DNA from: an uncultured Halieaceae bacterium | GTDB lineage: Bacteria > Pseudomonadota > Gammaproteobacteria > Pseudomonadales > Halieaceae | NCBI GenBank assembly: GCA_913031575.1 | Contig: CAJWEV010000020.1 | Location: forward strand, 1-36,682 | Reading direction: 5' to 3' | DNA: 36,682 bases | Shown here: positions 1 through 8,193 of the stretch, piece after piece | How positions within the stretch are numbered: the first letter of the stretch is position 1 | How the letters are laid out: every line of letters starts with the position of its first letter | The notes under the pieces: generated by a model | What the model saw: the letters and a program-made list of their open reading frames with translations, nothing else | Database searches by the model: none | What the model was told of the DNA's origin: nothing | Program-made: the position numbers and the translations under genes

Positions 1-546
1 AGCTTGGCCATGCTACTCATCGCTGTGCGATTCCTTGCTCAGCTGTGCGGGGTGAGTGGCTACAACCCCATATCAATGACACTCAGACGCGTGACTAATG
101 TCATTGTGCTGCCCCTGTCACGCCTGCTGCCAAGCGGCAATCGATTCAGCCCTGGCGCACTACTCGCACTGATCCTGATACAGGTGGTGTTTATCACGCT
201 GATGTTCGCAATCGAGGGTCGGTTAAATGCTTATAATGTTTTACAAGCGATAATTTGGGCCGCTTTAGGCTGCAGTTTCCTGTTAGTCAACATCATCTTC
301 TACAGTGTCATTGCGATGATCGTCGTGAGTTTCTTAGCACCGCAAAGCTCACATCCTGCCGTGGAGTTTATTTGGGAGCTTACCGAGCCTGTCATGGCGC
401 CATTAAGACAGAGGTTACCACCCATGGGAGGACTGGATTTCTCGCCGATTATTTTATTTATCGCGCTAAATGTTATCCGCGTTTCTTTGGGACATATGGC
501 TGATGCTGTTGAGCTAGTAGAAAGATACGTTTTGTGGATCCAGTGA
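1..546 (+). CDS. yggT: YggT family integral membrane protein (5' end cut by window edge)
   Basis: This is an inner-membrane protein with two YggT repeats, a family of poorly defined role linked to osmotic tolerance in E. coli. The reading frame is open from base 1 and aligns with the family from about residue 15, so the true start lies upstream and the TTG at 4 is not the real start. Each half ends in a proline- and arginine-rich motif: [10 protein letters not shown] in the first half and [18 protein letters not shown] in the second. Hydrophobic helices lie before and between them. In related gammaproteobacteria yggT sits just before metX, as it does here. The stop overlaps the metX GTG start by 13 bases, which suggests translational coupling. 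Confidence 0.9.
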   Translation, partial: SLAMLLIAVRFLAQLCGVSGYNPISMTLRRVTNVIVLPLSRLLPSGNRFSPGALLALILIQVVFITLMFAIEGRLNAYNVLQAIIWAALGCSFLLVNIIFYSVIAMIVVSFLAPQSSHPAVEFIWELTEPVMAPLRQRLPPMGGLDFSPIILFIALNVIRVSLGHMADAVELVERYVLWIQ

Positions 547-1691
547 CGGTGGCTCAGCATCCCTTTGACGACAGTGTCGGCCTAGTGAGCCCGCAGCGTG
601 CGCACTTCCCCGAGGCCCTGTATCTCGAATCAGGTGAGGTGCTTGATGGGTTCGAACTTATCTACGAAACCTACGGCGAGCTTTGCGCTAACGGTAGCAA
701 CGCCGTGCTGGTATGCCATGCGCTTTCCGGCAACCACCACGCGGCGGGGTTTCACTCGGAGAACGATACAAAACCGGGGTGGTGGGATACCGTGATTGGT
801 CCGGGCAAACCCATTGATACCAATCGTTTCTTCGTGGTGTGTGCCAATAATATTGGTGGCTGCGATGGTTCCACCGGACCGAACAGTCTGTGCGAGGCGA
901 CAGGAGCGCCCTGGGGATCTCACTTCCCCCAAGTCACCGTTGCAGACTGGGTCGAAACTCAGAAACGGCTGGCTGAGTACCTGGATATTCAGCATTGGGC
1001 GGCGGTCATCGGTGGAAGTTTAGGGGGTATGCAGGCGCTAGAATGGTCAGTCCGGTATCCAGACTGGGTATCGCACTGTGTCGCTATTGCTGCCGCACCA
1101 GGTCTCACTGCGCAGAACATTGCGTTTAATGAGATTGCTCGACAAGCAATATTTTCAGACCCAGAGTGGCACGACGGAAATTACTTGGAGGCCGCTTCCA
1201 ACCCGGCGCAGGGCATGGCACTGGCGCGTATGGTGGGTCACCTCACCTATATGTCCGCCGACAAGATGACCGATCGCTTTGGGCGTGAATTACGACAGGG
1301 GAGTTTTGACCCACAAGACGACGAGGAACCCGTTTTTCAGGTTGAAAGCTACCTTCGATATCAAGGGAGTCAGTTTGTCGGCCGCTTTGACGCCAATACC
1401 TATGTATTGATGACGCGGGCGCTGGATCGATTTGATCTTTCATCACGCGGACAAGGAAATCTAACCGAAGCCCTGAAAGACGCCAGCGCCGAGTTTTTAA
1501 TTATCTCGTTCAGTTCTGACTGGCGTTTTGCACCATCGCGCTCCCAAGAAATGGCTAACGCGTTGCTTTCAGCAGAGAAACGAGTGAGCTACTCGGATAT
1601 CGAATCTGATGCGGGTCACGACGCCTTCCTATTGGACGATGCAAACTACCTCGCTCTATTCAGTGCGTGGATGGGGCGGGTAGCCGCATGA
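534..1691 (+). CDS. metX: Homoserine O-acyltransferase MetX
   Basis: MetX transfers an acyl group from acyl-CoA to homoserine, the entry step of methionine synthesis. The 385-residue length is normal for this alpha/beta-hydrolase family. The nucleophile elbow GGSLGGMQ places Ser162, and the rest of the triad is Asp329 (FSSDWRF) and His362 (DAGHDAF). The start is GTG, inside the end of yggT. Family knowledge: MetX was named an acetyltransferase, but many gammaproteobacterial members next to metW, including those of Pseudomonas, use succinyl-CoA. I cannot decide the acyl donor from the sequence by eye. metW follows with a 4-base overlap. Confidence 0.95.
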   Translation: MDPVTVAQHPFDDSVGLVSPQRAHFPEALYLESGEVLDGFELIYETYGELCANGSNAVLVCHALSGNHHAAGFHSENDTKPGWWDTVIGPGKPIDTNRFFVVCANNIGGCDGSTGPNSLCEATGAPWGSHFPQVTVADWVETQKRLAEYLDIQHWAAVIGGSLGGMQALEWSVRYPDWVSHCVAIAAAPGLTAQNIAFNEIARQAIFSDPEWHDGNYLEAASNPAQGMALARMVGHLTYMSADKMTDRFGRELRQGSFDPQDDEEPVFQVESYLRYQGSQFVGRFDANTYVLMTRALDRFDLSSRGQGNLTEALKDASAEFLIISFSSDWRFAPSRSQEMANALLSAEKRVSYSDIESDAGHDAFLLDDANYLALFSAWMGRVAA

Positions 1692-2278
1692 TGCAACGTG
1701 GCGATATCGACACCATCGTGTCCTGGGTACCCGAGGGCGGCAAGGTCCTTGATCTCGGCTGTGGCGACGGGGAGCTACTGCATCGGTTACAGGCCGAGAA
1801 ACGCGTTAAGGGCCTGGGAGTCGATATTGACCCTGCTAATATTACTGCCGCCGTAGGCAAGGGACTATGCGTCGTCCAGCAGGACATGGAGGATGGCTTG
1901 CAGAACTTTGGAAATAGTCGTTTTGACGCAGTGATTATTGCCTACTCGCTTCAGGTACTCGAGCGACCCCACGCCGTGCTTGAACGAATTGTTAGCATTG
2001 GCAATGAGGCAATAGTGACCTTTCCGAACTTTGGGCACTGGCGGTCTCGACTGTCACTCCTGTTCACTGGGCGGATGCCAAAGACCAAAGCACTTCCCTA
2101 TAGCTGGTTTGATACGCCCAACATCCACTTTTGCACAGTCGCTGACTTTGAAACGCTCTGTAAAGACCTCAATATCGTTGTTGTAGAACGCCGCATGTCT
2201 TCAAACATGGGACCGTTAGCACAGCTTTGGCCCAATCTGTTTGCGAAGTCTGCGAGTTACAGGATCACCCGACGATGA
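1688..2278 (+). CDS. metW: MetW, SAM-dependent methyltransferase-fold methionine biosynthesis protein
   Basis: MetW accompanies MetX in proteobacteria and is needed with it for methionine synthesis. It has a class I methyltransferase fold, and family work suggests it supports or activates MetX. The glycine-rich SAM motif [12 protein letters not shown] is near residue 20, and [10 protein letters not shown] is the typical MetW segment. The frame is open further upstream, but the ATG at 1688 overlaps the metX stop (ATGATGA) and follows a purine-rich GGGGCGGG stretch. It gives 196 residues, the usual length. An ATG at 1691 is equally possible. The stop overlaps the next start (ATGA). Confidence 0.93.
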   Translation: MMQRGDIDTIVSWVPEGGKVLDLGCGDGELLHRLQAEKRVKGLGVDIDPANITAAVGKGLCVVQQDMEDGLQNFGNSRFDAVIIAYSLQVLERPHAVLERIVSIGNEAIVTFPNFGHWRSRLSLLFTGRMPKTKALPYSWFDTPNIHFCTVADFETLCKDLNIVVVERRMSSNMGPLAQLWPNLFAKSASYRITRR

Positions 2279-2703
2279 AATATCTTTTCGCAGTCTTTTG
2301 TTCGCTTTGGGCGATACTTGCAAACGCTCAACAATCAGAGCGCTTTGATGAGTTCGAATTGCACTACAGCATCGTCTACAGCACTTTTTTAACAGCCGAT
2401 ATTGCCGGTCAATTCGGTATCCCTAGAGGCAAAGACAAAGCCATGTTAACACTGAGCGTGAGGGACGCTGATGCGGGGGATGTGGAGGGCCGACCTATGG
2501 ATATTTCCGGACGGACTTGGGATCTCATTACAGGTGGAGACATGAAAATAAAAGAGGTTCGAGAAGGCAGGGCAACCTACTACCTCGTTCCGTTTGAGTT
2601 TCTAGATCGAGAGTACCGTTTTTTTGAATTCGATTTCACGCCTGAAGGGTCCGAAAAGACGTACAGCTATACCTTTAAAACTCAATTGTGGCGTCAGGAG
2701 TGA
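2275..2703 (+). CDS. Secreted DUF4426 family protein
   Basis: This is a 142-residue protein of the DUF4426 family, whose function is unknown. The first 19 residues look like a Sec signal peptide: a short basic start, a hydrophobic core, and ANA before QQSE as the likely cleavage site. The mature part is a beta-rich domain of about 120 residues, so it probably acts in the periplasm. The start overlaps the metW stop as ATGA. An upstream frame extension to 2227 lies inside metW and would destroy the signal peptide, so I reject it. The family is regularly found between metW/metX and rdgB in gammaproteobacteria; this shows conserved linkage but not function. Confidence 0.85.
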   Translation: MKYLFAVFCSLWAILANAQQSERFDEFELHYSIVYSTFLTADIAGQFGIPRGKDKAMLTLSVRDADAGDVEGRPMDISGRTWDLITGGDMKIKEVREGRATYYLVPFEFLDREYRFFEFDFTPEGSEKTYSYTFKTQLWRQE

Positions 2704-2709
2704 TTCAAC

Positions 2710-3300
2710 GTGCCGTTCGTTTTAGCGAGCAATAACGTAGGAAAGCTCAGCGAGTTCTCCGAGTTGTTTCACAACATGGGCCTCACCGTGGCACCACAGC
2801 GAGACTACGGTGTTACCGATGCCGATGAAACGGGCTTGTCGTTCATTGAAAATGCGCTTATCAAGGCGCGGCATGCGTCAGAAGCCACAGGCTTAACCGC
2901 GATTGCAGACGACTCGGGCCTCGTGGTTCCAGCTTTAGGAGGAGCACCTGGCATTTATTCGGCCCGCTATTCTGGCCTGGGTGATAGTGCTAACAACACA
3001 AAGCTTCTGGACGAAATGAAGGGATTGGAAGCGGAGGACCGCGCCGCCTTTTATGTAGCGGTTATCGCTGTAGTGAGGTCAGCAACAGATCCCATGCCAA
3101 TCATTGCCGAGGGACGATGGCATGGCAGCATCGGGTTGTCACCGAAAGGCGACGGTGGCTTCGGTTATGACCCTCTATTTATTCCCGATGGCGTGGCAAC
3201 TACCGCGGCCGAAATGACCCGTGAAGCCAAGCAGTGCATTAGTCATCGAGCCAAAGCCCTCAAGGCACTTAAGCCGCTGCTCAAACAAGTTCGGGTATGA
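2710..3300 (+). CDS. rdgB: XTP/dITP diphosphatase (Ham1/RdgB)
   Basis: RdgB hydrolyses non-canonical purine triphosphates (dITP, ITP, XTP) to monophosphates and so keeps them out of DNA. The 196-residue length is typical. The N-terminal SNNVGKLSEF binds nucleotide, FIENALIKARHA follows near residue 45, and ADDSGL carries the catalytic acidic pair at Asp67-Asp68. GFGYDPLF and the C-terminal SHRAKALK complete the family signature. The start is GTG, seven bases after the stop of the DUF4426 gene. The stop overlaps the hemW start as ATGA. Confidence 0.95.
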   Translation: MPFVLASNNVGKLSEFSELFHNMGLTVAPQRDYGVTDADETGLSFIENALIKARHASEATGLTAIADDSGLVVPALGGAPGIYSARYSGLGDSANNTKLLDEMKGLEAEDRAAFYVAVIAVVRSATDPMPIIAEGRWHGSIGLSPKGDGGFGYDPLFIPDGVATTAAEMTREAKQCISHRAKALKALKPLLKQVRV

Positions 3301-4442
3301 AACACATACCGTTAGCGTTATACGTCCATATCCCTTGGTGTGAACGCAAGTGCCCTTACTGCGACTTCAATTCTCATGAGAACTTTGATCCTGCGCTTGA
3401 GAAACCCTACGTCGACGCACTTCTTAACGACTTAGATCAACAGCTTGGTTGGGCCGGAGGTCGCGAGCTGGTTTCTATATTTTTTGGTGGTGGTACACCC
3501 AGCCTGTTCTCAGGTAGTGCCATTCAGCAGATTCTGGACGGTATCCAGCGGCGACTCCCGTTGGCAGCGTGCTGCGAGATCACACTCGAAAGCAATCCGG
3601 GCAGCGCAGAGGCCGGGAATTATGATGCCTACCGACACGCTGGCGTTAACCGTCTTAGCATGGGGGTACAAAGTTTTAACGCGCGTCATCTATCTAAACT
3701 AGGGCGAATTCATTCGGGAGATGAGGCCATCAAAGCTATTGAGCTGGCACGCTCGGCAGGCTTTGATCGACTGAATATCGACTTGATGTACGGCCTACCC
3801 GACCAGACGATGGAAGAAGGGCTCAATGACATTACTACCGCGATCGAGCAAGGAATCGATCACTTCTCGTGGTATCAGCTCACTATTGAGCGCAACACCG
3901 CTTTCTGGTCAGCGCCGCCTGTATTGCCGAGGGAGGACGTTATTGAGCCCATGCAACACAAGGCCGAGGCGCTATTAAATGCTGCGGGAATAGCGCAATA
4001 CGAAGTTTCGGCCTGGAGTGCGTCGGCGCAGAGGTCCATCCATAACCTAAATTACTGGCAATTTGGTGACTATCTCGCGATCGGCGCGGGAGCGCATGGC
4101 AAAGTGACTGACGCCACCGGCGTGCACCGTTTCAATCGGACGCGGCACCCAAAGCATTACCTTGAGCAATTCGCGACACCTCTGACAACTCCAATCTCTT
4201 TGCCGCTGCGGACGGTTGAGCGATTGGACCTACCAGCGGAGTTCATGATGAATGCTTTGCGACTCAAAGATGGCGTTAACGCAACATTATTTGAGGAGAG
4301 GACTGCACTCTCGCGAGAGGTAGTCGGCCCGAACTTGGAGGAGCAGCGTCATCTTGGGCTGATGGTGGAGGACACCACCAAGCTCAGAGCCACCGCTAAA
4401 GGATACCAATACCTCGACACAGTCATCGCGGCCTTTGTATAG
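3297..4442 (+). CDS. hemW: Radical SAM heme chaperone HemW
   Basis: HemW is a radical SAM protein that binds heme and is thought to deliver it to respiratory enzymes. It was long annotated as an oxygen-independent coproporphyrinogen oxidase, which it is not. The cluster motif CERKCPYC places Cys15, Cys19 and Cys22. FFGGGTPSLF, ESNPGS and GVQSFN follow, and HNLNYWQFGDYLAIGAGAHG is the characteristic HemW segment. The C-terminal winged domain is complete and the 381-residue length is normal. It is the last gene of the plus-strand run and is convergent with trmB. Confidence 0.95.
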   Translation: MKHIPLALYVHIPWCERKCPYCDFNSHENFDPALEKPYVDALLNDLDQQLGWAGGRELVSIFFGGGTPSLFSGSAIQQILDGIQRRLPLAACCEITLESNPGSAEAGNYDAYRHAGVNRLSMGVQSFNARHLSKLGRIHSGDEAIKAIELARSAGFDRLNIDLMYGLPDQTMEEGLNDITTAIEQGIDHFSWYQLTIERNTAFWSAPPVLPREDVIEPMQHKAEALLNAAGIAQYEVSAWSASAQRSIHNLNYWQFGDYLAIGAGAHGKVTDATGVHRFNRTRHPKHYLEQFATPLTTPISLPLRTVERLDLPAEFMMNALRLKDGVNATLFEERTALSREVVGPNLEEQRHLGLMVEDTTKLRATAKGYQYLDTVIAAFV

Positions 4443-4500
4443 CGCTTCCAAGGCATTTGTTTGGCATCTAAATGAGTGGCTTTTTGTGGAAGGCGCTTTT
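4441..4500. terminator. Possible bidirectional hairpin between hemW and trmB
   Basis: Ten bases overlapping the hemW stop (AGCGCTTCCA, 4441-4450) pair with TGGAAGGCGCT at 4487-4497, with one bulged G. The loop is about 36 bases and a run of only four T follows. It lies between two convergent genes, where a shared terminator is expected. The long loop and short T run make it weak. Confidence 0.3.
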
Positions 4501-4512
4501 GCTAGCCATTAC

Positions 4513-5199
4513 CTAGCGTTTGCAAAACAATAAGTCCCAGACACCGTGACCCAGGCGATGGCCTCGGTGTTCAAACTTGGTTTCAGGTCGAGACTCAGGC
4601 CTAGGAGAAAACTGTCGGTCACCGGCCACATTTTCTAGCGCTTCGGTCGCAGACAGCACATCCATCATATGTTCGGCGTAAGGCTCCCAGTCTGTTGCCA
4701 AGTGCAGGTGACCGCCGGAGGAGAGTCGAGATACCGCGAGGCTTACGAAGTCAGGCTGAATCAAACGACGCTTGTGATGCCGTTTTTTATGCCAAGGGTC
4801 GGGAAAAAAGATTTGCATGAGATCTACAGAGTTGGCCGGTATGACATCCTCCAACACCTGCACCGCATCATCAGAAAATACCTTTAGGTTAGTGATTCCC
4901 CGCCGCTCGACATCAGCCAAAAGCTTACCAACACCAGGCGTATGCACTTCGATACCCAGATAGCGTGATTCGGAGTTTTGCTCTGCCATGGCTACAAGAC
5001 TATCACCCATTCCAAAACCGATTTCCAGAACTCGTGGACCCACCACGTTAAAGCACAGATCCCAATCAAATTGGTTATCAGAAAGGGTGAAGCCATGTTT
5101 GGGGAATCCAACATCCCACCCAGCCTTTTGGCTATCCGTCATGCGGCCCGTTCGAATAACAAAGCTTCGAATACGGTGTGACAGCCTGGATTCATTCAT
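4513..5199 (-). CDS. trmB: tRNA (guanine-N7-)-methyltransferase TrmB
   Basis: TrmB makes m7G at position 46 of tRNA using S-adenosylmethionine. From the ATG at 5199 it has 228 residues. The N-terminal HRIRSFVIRTGR is the usual TrmB lead-in, the SAM loop VLEIGFGMGDSL is at 57-68, and the active-site segment FFPDPWHKKRHHKRR is at 131-145. The frame also offers a GTG at 5214, but the ATG fits family N-termini better and has GAAG just upstream. Either start overlaps the end of the DUF423 gene, so the two are probably co-transcribed, downstream of rpoH. Confidence 0.94.
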   Translation of the reverse strand: MNESRLSHRIRSFVIRTGRMTDSQKAGWDVGFPKHGFTLSDNQFDWDLCFNVVGPRVLEIGFGMGDSLVAMAEQNSESRYLGIEVHTPGVGKLLADVERRGITNLKVFSDDAVQVLEDVIPANSVDLMQIFFPDPWHKKRHHKRRLIQPDFVSLAVSRLSSGGHLHLATDWEPYAEHMMDVLSATEALENVAGDRQFSPRPESRPETKFEHRGHRLGHGVWDLLFCKR

Positions 5200-5578
5200 C
5201 TTCAGGGTTGCCACTAGTCAGGGTTGCCATGCCGGCGCACAACCAACCCAGCATGAAGCACAAGCCCCCCAGAGGCGTAACGGCGCCTAGGGCGGGCACA
5301 TCGAATAAGACCAACGCATACAAACTCCCGGAAAACAGGCAAATCCCGATAAAAAAGCTGGTTTGTGCTCGCACTACCCAGTGTGATTGCACATCTCGAA
5401 AAACCGCCGCTAGCGCTAGCATGCCCAGGACATGAAACATGTGATAGTCGACGGCTGTCGCCCAGGTGGCTTGACGAGATTCAGGAATGCTTGAGGCGAG
5501 TGCGTGAGCACCGAACGCGCCTAGTGCGACGGCCAACAAGCCCAAGAGACACGCAGAAACAATAAAGGACGGACGCAT
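5192..5578 (-). CDS. DUF423 family small membrane protein (YgdD-like)
   Basis: This is a 128-residue membrane protein of the DUF423 family (E. coli YgdD), with no established function. The N-terminal helix is followed by GAFGAHAL, the family hallmark, and YHMFHVLGMLAL begins the next helix. Four hydrophobic segments can be seen. A short acidic tail (GNPEDE) ends inside the start region of trmB. It begins 12 bases after the rpoH stop, so it is probably read from the rpoH promoters as well as any of its own. Confidence 0.88.
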   Translation of the reverse strand: MRPSFIVSACLLGLLAVALGAFGAHALASSIPESRQATWATAVDYHMFHVLGMLALAAVFRDVQSHWVVRAQTSFFIGICLFSGSLYALVLFDVPALGAVTPLGGLCFMLGWLCAGMATLTSGNPEDE

Positions 5579-5590
5579 GCCAAAGCTGAG

Positions 5591-6466
5591 CTAAGCGACC
5601 ATCCCCATGCGGAGCTTTTTCATAGCATTGTTCTCTAACTGACGAATTCGCTCAGCGGATAAGCCGTACTCATCAGCGAGTTCATGAAGCGTTGCCTTTG
5701 GCTCGGCCAACCATCGCCGAGCAACAATATCTCTGCTTCGGGGGTCGAGCGCTGACAGCGCTTGCGCCAATTGGCTTTCCTCATGGCTCACATAGTCTGC
5801 TGCCTCAACGACCAGTGCTGGATCTTCAGAGCGATCCTCTAGGTAATGCTGAGGCGCCTGCCACGCAGACTCTTCATCTGAATCCACAGGAAGATCAAAC
5901 GCGACATCTCGGCTGGAAAGTCGGCTCTCCATCCGGGTTACCTCGGCCGGGTCAACACCTAAGTCCTCCGCAATCGCCAGAGTCTCATCATGGGTCAACC
6001 AATGCGTACCGGTCTTTTGACTGCGCAAATTAAAAAACAATTTGCGCTGAGCTTTGGTCGTCGCGACTTTAACAATGCGCCAGTTTTTAAGAACGTACTC
6101 GTGCATCTCAGCTTTGATCCAATGCACAGCAAACGAAACCAACCGTACGCCTTTGGTCGGATCAAAGCGCTTTACGGCCTTCATGAGGCCAACATTACCC
6201 TCTTGGATAAGATCAACCTCTTGCAAACCGTAGCCTGAATAACTGCGAGCTACATGAACCACGAAGCGCAAGTGAGCAAGTACTAACTCACGCGCAGAGT
6301 CAACGCAGTTATCATAAAATAGACGTTCGGCCAATTCGCGCTCACGCTCGGGCGTCAGCACAGAAATCGCACTGACGGTCTGAACGTAAGCTGCTAAATT
6401 GGCGCCAGGCGTCATGCTCAACATGACGTTTGGTGTCAATGCAACTGAAGTACTTGTTTCGGACAT
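5591..6466 (-). CDS. rpoH: RNA polymerase sigma-32 factor (heat shock sigma RpoH)
   Basis: RpoH directs RNA polymerase to heat-shock promoters for chaperones and proteases. From the ATG at 6466 it has 291 residues. Region 2 contains VDLIQEGNVGLMKAVKRFDP near 84-103, and the RpoH box QRKLFFNLRSQK at about 140-151 separates sigma32 from sigma70. The C-terminal helix-turn-helix ends LSAERIRQLENNAMKKLR. The frame opens earlier, at 6502, but that extension runs through the operator described below; the ATG at 6466 has a GAGGAG ribosome site eight bases upstream. It follows ftsX, as in E. coli, but across a promoter gap of about 80 bases. Confidence 0.97.
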   Translation of the reverse strand: MSETSTSVALTPNVMLSMTPGANLAAYVQTVSAISVLTPERERELAERLFYDNCVDSARELVLAHLRFVVHVARSYSGYGLQEVDLIQEGNVGLMKAVKRFDPTKGVRLVSFAVHWIKAEMHEYVLKNWRIVKVATTKAQRKLFFNLRSQKTGTHWLTHDETLAIAEDLGVDPAEVTRMESRLSSRDVAFDLPVDSDEESAWQAPQHYLEDRSEDPALVVEAADYVSHEESQLAQALSALDPRSRDIVARRWLAEPKATLHELADEYGLSAERIRQLENNAMKKLRMGMVA

Positions 6467-6492
6467 ACCCAAAACTCCTCGCTTAAGTGCCG

Positions 6493-6522
6493 ATTTTAGC
6501 ACTCTTCGTCTGAGAGTGCTAA
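6493..6522 (-). promoter_or_regulatory. Sigma70-like rpoH promoter embedded in CIRCE
   Basis: On the minus strand TTAGCA (6522-6517) and TAAAAT (6498-6493) are separated by 18 bases. The -10 matches TATAAT at five of six positions and the -35 matches TTGACA at four of six. Each hexamer is largely made of one CIRCE arm, so bound HrcA would block polymerase directly. The predicted leader to the rpoH ATG is only about 20 bases. Assigned by eye. Confidence 0.55.
6496..6522. promoter_or_regulatory. CIRCE operator (HrcA-binding site) upstream of rpoH
   Basis: A perfect inverted repeat, TTAGCACTC, nine bases (TTCGTCTGA), then GAGTGCTAA, matches the CIRCE consensus at all 18 arm positions and has the exact nine-base spacing. 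CCGAT/ATCGG flanks extend the symmetry with a two-base offset. CIRCE is the operator of the HrcA repressor and normally controls groESL and dnaK operons. Here the centre is about 43 bases upstream of the rpoH ATG, and no other gene start is near. HrcA itself is not in this window. Confidence 0.9.
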
Positions 6523-6538
6523 TCGGCGGAAAAGTTCC
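6511..6538 (-). promoter_or_regulatory. SigmaE-like rpoH promoter
   Basis: On the minus strand GGAACTT (6538-6532) is an exact match to the sigmaE -35 core. It is followed after 16 bases by TCTCA (6515-6511), one base from TCTGA/TCTAA. E. coli rpoH also has a sigmaE promoter, so control by envelope stress is plausible. The -10 lies inside the CIRCE element. Confidence 0.5.
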
Positions 6539-6545
6539 GTTTAGC

Positions 6546-7508
6546 CTATTTTGGCTGGATTCTAGAGAGATGGAGTTGAGCTGAATACCATGCGCTGATT
6601 AAACCTAGTCCAGCACCCGTCAAAATGAGCACAAACAAGTCCGACAGAACAAGCGACGGCACGGCAGCAAACTGATCATACAGTTCGAAAAGGTGGTTAA
6701 CGGGTACATCGAGTGCCATAAGCGCAAGGCCGCTGAGCAAACTCGCCATCACCCCTCCAAGCGCACCAGTGAAAAACCCGGTGTACAAAAAAGGACGTCG
6801 GGCAAACGCATTGCTACCGCCTAACAACTTGATGACTACAATCTCATCTCGACGCGCTTCAATGCCTAGCCGCAAGGTATTACCTAGGGTTAGAACGACG
6901 CCCAACGCCATGACAAGGAATAAAACAGAAGCCGTCGTTCGCAATAAATCTGTAAACGCGCTCAACCGCTTGAGCCAGCGGCTATCAAGGATGACTTGGG
7001 AGACACCAGTAACCGCACCCAGATCTATTTGTAGTTGCTCTAAACCCGCTGTCCTCACGTTTGCCTTAGGGTATACCCACAACGAATGAGGCAACGGATT
7101 ACTGCTCAGTCGCTCAACGACATCCTGCAGACCAGTGGCAGCGGTGAACTCAGCCAGCGCGCGATCTCGGTCAATCAATCTCACCTCCGCGATACCCGGT
7201 TTACGCATTACCTGTTCTCGGATGCGCGCTGCCTCCTCGTAGGTCACAGTGCCATCGAGTAGTAATGAGAGTTGAGGTGGTGAGTCTAGTTGCTCGATTT
7301 GGCCCTGCACCGCCGTCGCAATCGATATCCCCAAGTGCGGCAAGGCAAGCGCGACGCCAATGACTAAAACAGTTAGGAAATTCGATACCGGAGCCTGCAG
7401 CAGCTTTTCATAACTGGCCTGCGCCGCCTGACGATGATGATGGAACCAGGCACTAATTGGCGGTCGGGGACCCACGCCAATACCGGCTGCTAACTGCTGA
7501 TTCGACAT
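6546..7508 (-). CDS. ftsX: Cell division protein FtsX
   Basis: FtsX is the membrane partner of FtsE and, in the divisome, activates peptidoglycan hydrolases. The 320 residues include a cytoplasmic N-terminus of about 45 residues, a first helix near 46-68, and a periplasmic loop of about 130 residues. Three C-terminal helices follow, with RDEIVVIKLLGGSNAFARRPF between the first two as the MacB/FtsX signature. Its ATG overlaps the ftsE stop (ATGA). The low-complexity N-terminus with HHH is variable in this family. Confidence 0.94.
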   Translation of the reverse strand: MSNQQLAAGIGVGPRPPISAWFHHHRQAAQASYEKLLQAPVSNFLTVLVIGVALALPHLGISIATAVQGQIEQLDSPPQLSLLLDGTVTYEEAARIREQVMRKPGIAEVRLIDRDRALAEFTAATGLQDVVERLSSNPLPHSLWVYPKANVRTAGLEQLQIDLGAVTGVSQVILDSRWLKRLSAFTDLLRTTASVLFLVMALGVVLTLGNTLRLGIEARRDEIVVIKLLGGSNAFARRPFLYTGFFTGALGGVMASLLSGLALMALDVPVNHLFELYDQFAAVPSLVLSDLFVLILTGAGLGLISAWYSAQLHLSRIQPK

Positions 7509-8188
7509 CAGTCTCTACCCCGCTGGGATTCGCCAACCGTGAACAAACTTCCTCTGTCTAAGGTCAAAATGCGATGAGACATTCGCGAGATAAGCGCCAA
7601 ATCGTGACTGGCAACGACCACAGTGACACCCACACTGTTAAATGCTGAAAACAAACCCATTATTTCTGCAGACAATTGAGGGTCGAGGTTTCCCGTAGGC
7701 TCATCGGCAATCAAGATTTTTGGGCGGGCGACAACGGCGCGCGCAATGCCTACACGCTGCTGCTCACCGCCCGAAAGCGTGTCTGGATTAGCACGCTCCC
7801 GATCCAACAAGCCGACTTTATCCAGAGCCGCGCGAACACGACGGTCAATATCGCGTTGTGTGAAACCAGCAATCTCCAAAGGAAGTGCTACGTTGTGAAA
7901 AACAGATCGGTCACTCAACAGCTGGTGGTCCTGAAAGACAACACCAAAATCTCGCCGGTACTTCGCAATACCTGAAGGTTTTATTTTTGAGAGCGGTCTG
8001 CCACCGACGGCGATGTCGCCCGATGATGCCCGCTCGAGTAGCAGCAATAATCGCAGTAAGGTGCTTTTTCCCGCACCCGAATGCCCAGTGAGGAAAGCCA
8101 TCTCACCAGTTTTTAATTCAAAGCTGAGATCAGCAAGTGCATCTCGCTGACCATAACGCTTCCTAACGCGGTTAAAGACGACGTCCAT
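7508..8188 (-). CDS. ftsE: Cell division ATP-binding protein FtsE
   Basis: FtsE is the ATPase of the FtsEX complex at the division septum. The 226 residues hold all ABC motifs: Walker A GHSGAGKS at 35-42, Q loop VVFQDHQLL, signature [14 protein letters not shown] at 138-151, Walker [13 protein letters not shown] at 158-169, and an H loop VASHD near 194. The ATG at 8188 lies five bases after the ftsY stop. The order ftsY-ftsE-ftsX is the classic gammaproteobacterial operon. Confidence 0.97.
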   Translation of the reverse strand: MDVVFNRVRKRYGQRDALADLSFELKTGEMAFLTGHSGAGKSTLLRLLLLLERASSGDIAVGGRPLSKIKPSGIAKYRRDFGVVFQDHQLLSDRSVFHNVALPLEIAGFTQRDIDRRVRAALDKVGLLDRERANPDTLSGGEQQRVGIARAVVARPKILIADEPTGNLDPQLSAEIMGLFSAFNSVGVTVVVASHDLALISRMSHRILTLDRGSLFTVGESQRGRD

Positions 8189-8193
8189 AACAG

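Noticed and set aside
500-540. Methionine-type riboswitch or attenuator before metX
   Set aside because: metX starts inside yggT, so no leader RNA space exists.
6467-6502. 12-codon N-terminal extension of RpoH
   Set aside because: The extension passes through the CIRCE element and the ribosome site. The ATG at 6466 has GAGGAG and the family length.
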